This document shows, piece by piece, positions 1 to 9,779 of a stretch of DNA of 64,000 bases. The notes beneath the pieces were generated by a model. It worked only from the letters and a program-made list of their open reading frames with translations, did not search any database and had not been told where the DNA came from. Each line of letters opens with the position of its first letter. Position 1 is the first letter of the stretch. The position numbers were made by a program, and so were the translations under genes. The stretch covers positions 360,065,974-360,129,973 of the forward strand of contig NC_058519.1 of assembly GCF_904849725.1 (NCBI RefSeq), read 5' to 3'. This DNA comes from Hordeum vulgare subsp. vulgare. Its lineage: Eukaryota > Streptophyta > Magnoliopsida > Poales > Poaceae.

Positions 1-323
1 GACACGCAGAAAACAATAGCAATATAATGACACGATCACATGCTACATTCATAGTTTGGGTCTAGTCCATTACAAGATTCTCCTAATGATGTGATCCAGT
101 TATCAAGTGACAACACTTGCGTATGGTCAGAAAACCTTAACCATCCTTGATCAACTGGCTAGCGAACTAGAGGCCTGCTAGGGACATTGTTTTGTCTATG
201 TATCCACACATGTATCTATGTTTTCATTCAATACAATTATAGCATGGATAATAAAGAATTATCTTGAAACAAGAAATATAATAATAACTATTTTATCATT
301 TCCTCTAGGGCATATTTCGAACA
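1..323 (-). repeat. Partial LTR (element I), 5' edge of a minus-strand LTR retrotransposon
   Basis: Read on the minus strand, this begins at 323 with TGTTCGAAATATGCCCTAGA and continues AT-rich to base 1 and beyond the window. The sequence matches my memory of a common Triticeae LTR start, probably copia-type, but I could not verify the family. It cuts the LINE reading frame at 324, exactly after the codons for the conserved K-G-L-R-Q-G motif, as an insertion would. The expected 5-bp target duplicate is ctccc at 324-328; the other copy would lie left of the window. No gene is seen here. Confidence 0.7.
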
Positions 324-537
324 CTCCCTGTCTTAGACCCTTGTGTGTTTGGAAATAGTGACCTATGTCATCATTCACTTTAATTCCGGCACTCCCTTTT
401 TGCGTGAAAGATTCAACCTTGTTTCTCGAGGAATGATCGAATCCTTTCATTCGCAAGACTTGTTGAAGAAATGGCCACTTAACCTTGTCGTACGCTTTCT
501 CAAAATCCACCTTAAAAACCACCCCGTCTAGTTTTCT
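324..537 (-). pseudogene. LINE reverse transcriptase fragment (central RT)
   Basis: The minus strand encodes a stretch typical of plant L1-type reverse transcriptase. It has the F-K-V-D-F-E-K-A-Y-D motif (RT motif A, with the first catalytic Asp region), then a K-G-L-R-Q-G motif at the left end. Only about 70 codons remain. The frame is cut at 323 by the LTR of element I and stops matching near 537, where a different part of a LINE C-terminus begins. The same RT region occurs again near 2480-2540 in the larger LINE remnant, so this is a second LINE copy or a rearranged piece, not a continuation. Confidence 0.75.
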
Positions 538-2828
538 TCACCGCAGCACCACCCAGGCGCGGACCACCAGGGGGTTGTGGTTCTTTTGGTCCCGGACGCC
601 CCCCAGCGAGAGTCTGGTGAGGCAGGAGGACTTAGAGATACCTTCACTAATCATATCATCCATCATCACCCCACTGTGATCTGAGGAGGAGCTTTCGGGA
701 TGCAGGAGATCCAGTCCGACATTTTTTTTGCATTGATTCCAGCAAATCGTTCTTGTACAACACCATCCATCTTTTTAGGGTCCTCGAGACCAGCCACCAT
801 ATCTGTTTTAAATCAGACCAAACATCATTACCAAATACATGGCTATTTCTAGATTTCCATATGCTCCAAAGGATACAAGCACAAAATGCATTTAAAACTT
901 CATGTTTCTGCTAGCCGACCAATATTTGGCTATGGAGATATGGCTAGTCCCTAATTCAATTACCAAAAAGGAAGAAACTTTGCTCCACATTTTTTTAGCT
1001 ACCACACAATCAAAAAATAAGTGGTCTACAGTTTCATGTTCAGAACAGAACACACATTCTGGAGGTTTCACAATTCCTCTCTTAAGAGAATTATTCTTGG
1101 TCATCCGTTTATTGTGAGCTAGGAGCGAGAGAAAGACTTGGATCCTAGGTGACACCACAACAAACCATTCCAAAGGAAAATAAATGAGTTTCATACCCCT
1201 AAAGTTCATAACAGCATACAAAGAGCTAGATGCGTAAACACCCTTGTTTTCATACTGCCATATCATGTCATCGTCTTCATCACAGAAGGTAGCCGCTTTG
1301 TTGATTTGTTCAAGGCAAAACCAGTCTACCATCATAGGTGGGGTAAAAACCCTTCTGAAAGTAAGGTTAATGTTTTCCCCATCCCAAACATTAGAGACTG
1401 TCACACATTGTTGATGAAAAATGGAGTACAACTACCAGAATTGGACAGAGAGGGGGGGGGGTACCAAGCGAGATATCCTCCCAAAACCTAACTTTCCTAC
1501 CATTTTGCACTACCAATCTATAACCAAATTTAAGGGCTTTGGCCGCCAAGACCACACCTTGCAAAAACATTTAGGGAGCATATGATCTACTCGCAAATAT
1601 ATTGGGGGCATCCCTAATATATATATTTATTGTCAATGATGGTTTTCCAGATCTTGCCATCATCTTGAGCATATATCTTAACCCAACTCCCTAGCAAGCA
1701 TAAATTGTGATCTCTAATATTTGGAATACCTAAGCCTCCATATTCCTTTTTCATACAGACTAGATGCCAGTTAGCCAAGTGAAGTTTCCCGTTTCCCTCA
1801 AAATCACTCCACGGGCAATGGGGCATCTAGCTATTAATCAAATCTAGGGCCCACTTGGGTCATTTGAAAAAGGACAGTAAATATACATGAATGCTAGCCA
1901 AACAGGCTTTGATGAGGGTAATTCTAGCAGCATAAGACAATAGTTTTCCCCTCCAACCATCCATCCTTTTCAAAATCTTATCAATGAGAGGTTGTGTATC
2001 CTCTCTTCTTAGTTTATCATAATGCAAGGGGATCCCCAAGTATTTAATTGGAAAAGTACCTACAGTACATCGAAAGATACTATCAAATGGGATTAGGCCG
2101 TCCTCCTCAATTCCTAGTGGGATGAGCTCACTTTTAGCATAATTAATTCTCATGCCTGAGACTTTCTCAAAGCAGGTTAAAATACTTTTTTGATTAGAGG
2201 GTTTATCTTCATCAGCATCCATGAAGAGAATGGTATCATCTGCATATTTTAAACAAACCACCCCTCGAGGGATGAGATTAGAGCACAACCCTTTGATCAA
2301 GTCATGGGAGGATGCCCTCACTAGCACTCTAGTTAGAACATCTACTACCAAGTTAAAGAGGAGAGGGGAAGCAGGCTCTCCTTGCCTTAAAACTTTACTA
2401 GTTATAAATAAATCACCCTTAACTCCATTAACTTTGACACCAACTAAACCCATATGGGTGATTTGGGACCAAAGTTCCTTTTATGGAGGATCTCCATTAG
2501 AAAATCTAGGTTGACCTTGTCAAAAGTTTTTTCACATTCCAGCTTCAAAACAAGGCGTGGGCTATCAGAGCGGTAAGTACAGTGTAGTACTTCTTGAGAA
2601 GTCACTACACTTTCAAGGATATATCTACCTTTAATAAAAGTAGATTAGTTGCTAGAGGTGACGAAGTTCATGAGAACAACAAGCCTATTAGTCAGTACTT
2701 TTGTAAAAACTTTTAAAATACAATTTAACAAGCTAATTGGTCTAAATTTCCTCATACTAGTGGCATCTTCCTCTTTAGGAATGAGTGTAATCATGGCAAA
2801 GTTTAATATATTTATATATATAGCTTGC
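538..2828 (-). pseudogene. LINE (L1-type) ORF2 remnant: reverse transcriptase and zf-RVT domain
   Basis: Minus-strand pieces appear in ORF2 order. RT N-terminus at 2645-2828 (I-T-L-I-P-K and F-R-P-I-S-L-L-N). RT core at 1860-2453 with the catalytic Y-A-D-D and the later K-Y-L-G-I-P-L motif. A thumb/linker piece at 1614-1826 (G-G-L-G-I-P-N). A zinc-binding zf-RVT domain at 892-1431 with the C-x2-C...H-x4-H pattern (C-V-F-C...H-L-F-F-D-C). A C-terminal tail runs to about 660. The pieces sit in different frames with stops between them, so the copy is dead. There is no endonuclease domain and no clear poly-A tail. The upstream part is cut off at 2829 by element A. Confidence 0.85.
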
Positions 2829-4371
2829 TGATACGTCTCCAATGTATCTATAATTTTTGATGGTTCCATGCTATTATCTTATCAAACTTTGGATGTTTTA
2901 TATGCCTTTTATATCTTTTTTGGGACTAACTTATTAACTCAGTGCCAAGTGCCATTTCCTGTTTTTCCGTGTTTTGACCCTTTTTAAAGGAGAATATTAA
3001 ACGGAGTCCAAACGGAATAAAAGTTCTGAAAAGATTTTTTTCGGAACAGAAGATACGCATGGGGCGTGAGAACCAAGGTAGAGGCCACCAGGGGAGGCCA
3101 CAAGCCCGCTAGGCGCGGCGAGGGGGGCCCACACATAGCAGGCTTGTGGGCCCTCCGTGGCTTGTCTGCCCTACTTCTTCCGCCTATAAATCCCCGAAAA
3201 ATCCAAAACCACGAGAGAGATCCACGAAAATACTTTTCTGCCGCCGCAAGCTTCTGTCTCCGCAAGATCCCATCTGGGGCATGTTCTGGTGCCCTGCCGG
3301 AGGGGGGATTCGGGTATGGAGGGCTTCTTCATCAACACCATGGCCTCTCGGATGATGCGTGAGTAGTTCACCATAGACTTTTGGGTCCATAGCTAGTAGC
3401 TAGATGGCTTCTTCTCTCTCTTGGATCTTCAATACAAAGTTATCCATGATGTTCATGGATATGTATCCGATGTAATCTTCTTTTGTGGTGTGTTTGTCGA
3501 GATCCGATGAATTGTGGATTTATGAGATTATCTATGAATCTTATTTGAGTTTCTTCTGATCTCTTATATGCATGATTTCATATCCTTGTAATTCTCTTCG
3601 AGTTGTGGGTTTTGTTTGGCCAACTTGATCCATGATTCTTGCAATGGGAGAAGTGCTTTGTTTTGGGTTCATACCATGCGGTGACCTCACCCAGTGACAG
3701 AAGGTGTAGCGAGGCACGCATCCTGTTGTTGCCATCAAGGGTAAAAAGATGGGGTTTATATCTATTGCATGAATTTATCCCTCTACATCATTTCATCTTA
3801 CTTAAGGCGTTACTCTATTTGTCATGAACTCAATACACTAGATGCATGCTGGATAGCGGTCGATGTGTGGAGTAATAGTAGTAGATGCAGACAGTATCGG
3901 TCTACTTGTCTTGGACGTGATGCCTATATGTATGATCATTGCCTTAGATATCGTCACGACTTTGCACGGTTCTATCAATTGCTCGACAGTAATTCGTTCA
4001 CCCACCGTAATATTTGCTATTTTGAGAGAAGCCTCTAGTGAATACTATGGCCCCCGGGTCTACTTCACATCATATTTTCAGCCTTACACTTTTACTTCGT
4101 TGCACTTTCCACCTTCCGATCTCACTTTGCAATCAATCTTGAAGCGATTGACAACCCGTTTATAGCGTTGGGTGCAAGCTCGTTTGTGTTTGCGCAGGTA
4201 CTCTGGACACTTGGCTTGATTCTCCTACTGGATTGATACCTTGGTTCTCAAACTGAGGGAAATACTTACTGCTACTGTGCTGCATCACCCTTTCCTCTTC
4301 AAGGGAAAAACCAACGCAAGCAAGTCTCCATCGACGTGTCAATTTCTGACGCTGTTGTTTGAGAAGTAGCA
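2829..4371 (+). repeat. Element A 5' LTR
   Basis: A 1543-bp LTR with TG...CA ends. A hairpin pair CCACAAGCC (3098-3106) / GGCTTGTGG (3141-3149) sits just upstream of a TATA-like TATAAA at 3185-3190. Its first 500 bp differ clearly from the 3' LTR at 19741, while the part after about 3400 is close to it. No coding role; the short ORFs here are chance. Confidence 0.85.
3185..3190 (+). promoter_or_regulatory. TATA-like box of element A 5' LTR
   Basis: TATAAA lies in the pyrimidine/C context usual for plant LTR promoters, about 35 bp after the U3 hairpin. The equivalent in the 3' LTR is TATATATT at 20097-20104. Transcription start is not visible. Confidence 0.45.
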
Positions 4372-4381
4372 GAAGGATTTC

Positions 4382-4399
4382 TGGCACCGCTACCGGGGA
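4382..4399 (+). other. Element A primer-binding site (tRNA-Asp type, degenerate)
   Basis: TGGCACCGCTACCGGGGA lies 10 bases after the LTR end. It is a two-mismatch version of the TGGCGCCGTTGCCGGGGA seen in F and G, which matches the 3' end of plant tRNA-Asp as known for Athila-type elements. Confidence 0.75.
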
Positions 4400-4599
4400 T
4401 GATCAAGTCAAGAACTCATCCAAGTAAGTGTCGCAAACTCATCTCTTGCATTTACTTTTTTGCCTCTCGTTTTCCTCTCCCCCACTTCCGAAAAACAAAA
4501 ATTTACAAAAATATTTGTCTTTTTCGTTTGCCTTTCCTTTTCTTGTGTGCTATTTGCCTTCAATATGCTTGCATCTTCGCTTGCTGAAAATCTATTGAT

Positions 4600-5358
4600 A
4601 TGGATCCTCATCCACTTGCTAATCTCTTTAAGAGATCCAATTATGTTGATCCAATTGCTAGTGAGTTGAGTGCACTTGACTATCTTTATGGAGTTTTGCT
4701 TGAGATGCGTGAATGTGAAAATCATGATGAAGAAATTTATGAAGTGATTCACGAGGGCTCCTTTAATGAAAAGCATGATTGCAATGGTTTCACTATAAAT
4801 TCTATTAGTGACAATCATGCTAAAAATATGCAAAACCCTAAGCTTGGGGATGCTAGTTTTGCTATGACCACTACTTGTTGCAATAATCATGATTGGGGTG
4901 ATGATTTTTCTTATGATCTTGAAATTTTGTTTAAGCCTCATGATGAATATGATATTTGCAATAATATTGAAAGTGGGTTTGGAGAAGTCATGACTTTAGT
5001 TGATGATAATCCCACTATTTTTGAAGAGCGTCAACTTTGCATGCATGTGGATCATGAAAATAATATCCTACGTGATAGCTATATTTTTGAATTTGAATAT
5101 GATCCCACATGTAATTATTATGAGATAGGAAAATATTGTGGTAGAAACTTTCATGCCACTAAATTACCTCTCGTTATGTTGAGATTGATATTGTCTCTTT
5201 CTTCTTCCTTGCATATGATGACTACTGGTTGTCTTGACAATCTGTTTTCCTATAAAATGCCTATGCATAGGAAGTATGTTAGAATTATATATATTTGTCA
5301 CATGTTTCATGATGCTCTCTTCGTGTCCGATTGCTATCTTTTATATGAGCATCATTGA
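4600..5358 (+). CDS. Element A internal ORF, 252 codons, function unknown
   Basis: The single long ORF of element A begins M-D-P-H-P-L-A and runs 252 codons without a stop. It starts 201 bp after the primer-binding site, where gag would begin in a complete element. The composition is acidic and Asn/Asp/His-rich (many D-D, H-D and N-H pairs) in the first 170 residues, with a more hydrophobic C-terminus containing M-P-M-H-R-K-Y-V. I see no gag major-homology motif, zinc knuckle, protease or RT motif. A polypurine-like motif (4839-4854) is embedded in the coding sequence and reads P-K-L-G-D-A. I recall similar proteins as unnamed ORFs in Triticeae retroelements, but cannot assign a function. C has lost this region, so conservation cannot be tested here. 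Confidence 0.55.
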   Translation: MDPHPLANLFKRSNYVDPIASELSALDYLYGVLLEMRECENHDEEIYEVIHEGSFNEKHDCNGFTINSISDNHAKNMQNPKLGDASFAMTTTCCNNHDWGDDFSYDLEILFKPHDEYDICNNIESGFGEVMTLVDDNPTIFEERQLCMHVDHENNILRDSYIFEFEYDPTCNYYEIGKYCGRNFHATKLPLVMLRLILSLSSSLHMMTTGCLDNLFSYKMPMHRKYVRIIYICHMFHDALFVSDCYLLYEHH

Positions 5359-6640
5359 ATTATCAATGCCTAGCTAAGGGCGTTAAACAATAGCGCTTGT
5401 TGGGAGGCAACCCAATGAATTTATCTTTTTCTTTCTGTTTTGTTGCGTCCACACCATAATAATTCTGTTATGATTGTGTCTTTTGTGTTTCTTTTTGTGT
5501 TTGACCCAAGCAAAACCTTTATGACTAGTCTTGGTGATGGTTGTTTGATCCTGCTGGAAAAAGACAAAAACTTTTCGCTCACGAGATTTTATTTCATTTT
5601 TATTCAGAAAGATATTTTGAGTTCATTCTTTTTTCTGATGGTTTATATGCCTTTTTCCCAGACAGTCGTAAGTTTTCTGAATTTTTGAGGTACCAGAAGT
5701 ATACAAAGTATACAGATTGCTACAGACTGGTCTGTTTTTGACAGATTGTGTTTTTGTTGAGTTGGTTGCTTGTTTTGATGAAACTATGGATAGTATCGGG
5801 GGGTACTAGCCATGGAAAAGTGAGAATACAGTAATCTAACACCAATATAAATAGAAATCAAGATTGCTACAGTACCTAAAGAGGTGGTAGTTTGTTTTCT
5901 TGTGTTCATGATATCACGAGTTTCTGTTTAAGTTTTGTGTTGTGAAGTTTTCAAGTTTTGGGTGATGTTCACATGGACAAAGGGATAAAGAGTAGAAAGA
6001 GCTCAATCTTGGGGATGCCCAAGGCATCCCAAGCCAAATTCAAGGACACCAAAAAGCCTAAGCTTGGGGATGCCCCGGGAAGGCATCCCCTCTTTCGTCT
6101 TCAATCCATCGGTAACATTACTTGGAGCTATATTTTTATTCACCACATGATATGTGTTTTGCTTGGAGAGTCTTGTATAGTAGGAGTCTTTTCTTTTTGT
6201 TATGTGACAATCATCCTTGCTGCACACCTTTTGAGAGAGACATGCACTCATCGCGATTTTGCTAGAATGCTCATCGTGCTTCACTTATATCTTTTGAGCT
6301 AGATAATTTTGCTCTATGTGCTTCACTTAGATCTTTTAGAGCACGGCGGTGCGTGACTTGGTAGTTGGCTTGTGCTATGAAAGTAGTCCAAAAGGTGATA
6401 TGTACCCAAAGAGGATACAAAAACCTCCATCTTCATGTGCATTGAGTAGAAAGAGAAGTTTTGATTCCTCTCAATTAGTTTTGAGACGTGGATTTGGTAA
6501 TATTAAGAGTTATGTTAATAGGGTGTTGTGAATCTAGAAATACTTGTGTTGAAGTTAGTGATTCCCATAGCATGCACGTATGGTGAACCGCTATGTTAGG
6601 AAGTCGGAGCATAATTGATCTATTGATTGTCATCCTTTGT
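5359..6640 (+). other. Element A non-coding internal region, left half
   Basis: No supported gene. About 20 bp after the ORF stop is a GC-richer patch (5370-5415) with a conserved-looking GTTGGGAGGCAACCC dyad. At 6008-6033 and 6066-6090 are two consecutive hairpins built on GGGATGCC/GGCATCCC. Sequence from about 5795 onward is shared, inverted, with element C (34123 down to 33280). Confidence 0.6.
6008..6090 (+). repeat. Double hairpin GGGATGCC/GGCATCCC in element A
   Basis: The first stem is GGGATGCC (6012-6019) with GGCATCCC (6023-6030); the second is GGGGATGCC (6066-6074) with GGCATCCCC (6082-6090). Element C keeps the same pair on the other strand at 33829-33853 and 33889-33907, so both stems are conserved between two copies. 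Confidence 0.7.
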
Positions 6641-6645
6641 GTTGC
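6641..6645. repeat. Target-site duplication of element B, left copy (gttgc)
   Basis: gttgc directly precedes the B 5' LTR and recurs at 18346-18350. The uninterrupted site is preserved in element C at 33275-33279 (gcaac on the plus strand), where gttgc occurs once. Confidence 0.95.
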
Positions 6646-9600
6646 TGTGACATCCTCAACTTTTGCTAAAGTAATGCATGTGATTAAGATACAGTAAACC
6701 ATGATGTGAAGTTGATACTTTTTCTAAACAAGGTTTGATCACCAATGGATTCATATCTTGTTCCAAATTCCTATTGAAATTAAGAACTCAAATAATAAGC
6801 GGTTTAAATAGTTTTGCAAACATGAAAACTAAAATCATAGATGGCTTACAACTATTTACCTAGTATTTATAAAATTTAAACCAACATTTATAAAGTACTT
6901 TAGTACCTCAAAACAATTATAACACAGGTCAAAACAATTAATTAAATGCCTTTTGAATTATGAAAATTCTTAAACTTTTGAAATGGTCCCCAAACTTTTT
7001 TGTGCCATTGCCTAATATTGCTGTATGATTATGGGCGAGGTCATTTATTTTTCATAAGTCAAATAGTGCTGAAATATTATAAACATAAATTAACTAAATT
7101 CTAACAATGGAGATTTTTTAAAAAAAAACCTCCCCTGGGCGTTAGCCCACTAGGCCTCTGGGCAGGCCCAGCATACACTCCCACTTATCCCCTTCCTCTC
7201 GTTACAGTGCAGGGGGCAGGGGCGTGGCGGCCATCCACGACGCCATGGTCGTGGTGGCAGCCATCCACACACCCCGGCACCCTAGAAGAGGCCCCCAACC
7301 CACCTCCTCGGAACGCTAGCACCCCGGCTTCGACCCCCCTGTTCCACTTGACTCTGCCTCACAGTGGAAAGGTGCCTGACGCGGGCGTCGCCGCGCCATC
7401 GATGTCCGTGCGCTCCGGCACCTCGCCGAGCTGCGTCCTGTCGTCCAGAAGCTCCGCGGGATCCCCTTCTCCTCTACTGCGCAAGATTGATGCCAGGGAG
7501 CGCCCACGACGCTTCCAGTACTGCCCCCCTCGCCAGGATCTGCCTTGGCCGCCGCCTCGTCGCGCTCGACTCCGGCAAGCCCCGGCCGCCCTGAGATCGC
7601 CATCCTCCCCCTCGTGGTGAGCTTCCTTCGATCCCGCCCGAGCCTGCTGCTGCTGTCCGCCGTTGTCGCGCCCACATCCGGCCGAGCCGTCCGCGCGCTC
7701 GCCTTCTCCTGGCCACGCCCCTGCTCTTGCTAGCTAGTGCTGCTGCTCACTGTTATTTTGCTGCTTGCTTGCTTCCGCTAGCTACTGCTCTGCTTACTTC
7801 TACTTCTGTCGCCGGCGCTGCTTGCTGTTGCTGCGGTAGCTGCATTGCTACTTGCCATTGCTGCTCCCTGTAGGAACCGCTCGCTGCTGCTGCTCTATGC
7901 TCTTCTCCGTCGTTGTTTGCTGTTGTTGCTGCTTTGCTCGCGTGTTGCTGCTGCAAGCCACATCTACTGCCACTGCTCTATACTACTACGACTGGCCATG
8001 GCCATAGCCATGCCCGGTGGTGCATCGTCGTGTGGTGTGCGTGCGGCTATAGGTGTGTGGGTGAGAGAGTGCGTGGTTGGTAGTATAGGTTAGTGGGTTA
8101 GTTAGTAATAATTAATAGTTAGTTTAACTAGTATCCTATGTCAAGTGGATCCTTGACTAAATTAATTTAATTAACTAGCTAGTTTAATTGCTGCCTAGGA
8201 CATGTAGGCCACATCCTCCCCATTTGACTAGTCAAGTTGACTGGGTCAACTCGAATTAAAATAAATCCAATTTTTTTAGAAAATCCTTAAAACTTTGAAA
8301 ATTAATAGAAAATAATCCGTAACTTCGAATTCCGCTTCGTCTGTAACGTTACATACTGCGTTAGGTCACCCCTAGCACGACGTATTACCTTGTCATGCCT
8401 TGTGGTGTGTTTGCTTTCTCTCTTATTAATTGTGCTTCCCCTTCGTTATTTCCTTTCCGGTAGACCCCGAGACCGATGATGATCCGGTGATCGATTACTT
8501 CCCGATCGAGGATCCGTTTTGTCTGCAGAGCAACCAGGCAAGCAAACCCCCCCTTGATCATTCCTATATCGCCTATGTCTTTCTTCCTACTGCTTGCATT
8601 AGTATTTTTGCTACTGTTGTAGTTAGCTCCTATATCTGATGCATAGCCTATTTTTGATGAACTGCTACTTCCAGTCCTGTACCTTTAATCTGCTTAGTAT
8701 AGGTGGAGCAGTCACCCCTCAGGCCCGGTAGTCCAGTTGCCCCTATTGTTTTCAAATCTCGATCCCCGATCGACGAGCCAGACCAGACACATCACATACA
8801 CCACCCTTAGTTGTACGACGCTACAGAGATACTATCGAGTACCGAGGGTGACACCTCGCTAAGTACTCCTGATATATCTGTAGTATAGCTAGTCGGTCCG
8901 GCCAGAGTGTTATCGAGCGTGACGAGACATGTGGTGCACCCCGGCAGGGATGAAAATTAACTATTCGAATAGCCGTGTCCACGGTTACAGGACGACTTGG
9001 AGTTGTGCCCTGATCTTATTCAACTACAATTGTTACTTAACTGAAATTAGTTTGCCTGAGGATTGCTTCCTCGCAGGGAGTTGAGGGAGGATCTTTCGGC
9101 GTGACCTCACTTTAATAATGCTGCAACAATATGACTATTAATGTTTTACACCTGTTCTACTCTCGTCTATTGCTGCAAGACCCTGAAGATGCTAGTCTTT
9201 GATAGGACTAGGCCTTCTCTCTCTATTCTCGCATTGCTGCAGTCAGTCCACATATAACCCCCTTCTTTGATACTGATGCATACTTAGAATAGATCTGATG
9301 TAAGACTTGCGAGTACTTTGGATGAGTACTCACCGCTGCTTTGCTCCCCCCTTGCCCCCTTGATCCGTTGCTGCGACCAGATGATGGAGCCCAAGAGTGG
9401 AGTTTCCTGCCAATGTCTTCCATCCCGTTGGTGTCTTCTTCATGGAGGCCGCTGGAGATAGGAGTAGTTTAGGAGGTTCCCAGGCAGGAGGCCTCGCCTC
9501 GTTCGATCGTGTTTCTTTCGTGCTAGCCTTCTCTAAGGCACCCCATGTTTTTTGTCTGTGCTCAGATATTGTTGCTTCCGCTGACTCGTGTGTTTATCGA

Positions 9601-9763
9601 GCTTCTGTATTCTAGCCCTCGAGGCCCCTGGGTTGTAATACGAAGCTTGTGTTATTTTTATTTGTGTCTAGAGTTGTGTTGTGATATCTTCCCGTGAGTC
9701 CTTGGGTTTGATTGTACGCATTTGCGTGTATTATTAGCGTACGATTAAACCAAGGGCATCACA
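6646..9763 (+). repeat. Element B 5' LTR (three internal deletions)
   Basis: 3118 bp. Compared with the 3944-bp 3' LTR it lacks the segments equivalent to 15392-15440, about 16129-16296 and 16866-17480. These losses, with a 6-bp filler (tcgaat) at the second, sum to 826 bp, exactly the length difference. It contains a GC-rich block (about 7130-7740) and a GCT/CTG-rich tract (7735-7975). Confidence 0.92.
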
Positions 9764-9766
9764 AGT

Positions 9767-9779
9767 TGGTATCAGAGCC
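9767..9779 (+). other. Element B primer-binding site (tRNA-iMet)
   Basis: TGGTATCAGAGCC lies three bases after the 5' LTR. It is the standard complement of the 3' end of plant initiator tRNA-Met, the primer for minus-strand DNA synthesis. Confidence 0.93.

Noticed and set aside
5958..6302. 114-codon open frame in A, also seen in C (33617-33961, minus)
   Set aside because: Its conservation is explained by the element copies. The first part is the double hairpin/polypurine region, and the translation has no domain; DNA-level features explain the conservation better.
7207..7620. A 137-codon open frame in the GC-rich part of the B 5' LTR, with a partner of the same length in the 3' LTR (14963-15376)
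   Set aside because: LTRs are duplicates, so matching length is expected. The region is GC-rich, open in several frames on both strands, has low-complexity Pro/Ala/Ser/Arg translation and no known motif.
7130..7740. GC-rich block resembling a CpG-island host promoter
   Set aside because: It lies inside both LTRs of B, so it belongs to the element and not to a host gene.
9767..9779. tRNA-like sequences at the primer-binding sites (also 4382, 28971, 57827) as tRNA genes
   Set aside because: Only 13-18 bases complementary to tRNA 3' ends, at the exact position of primer sites; no cloverleaf around them.
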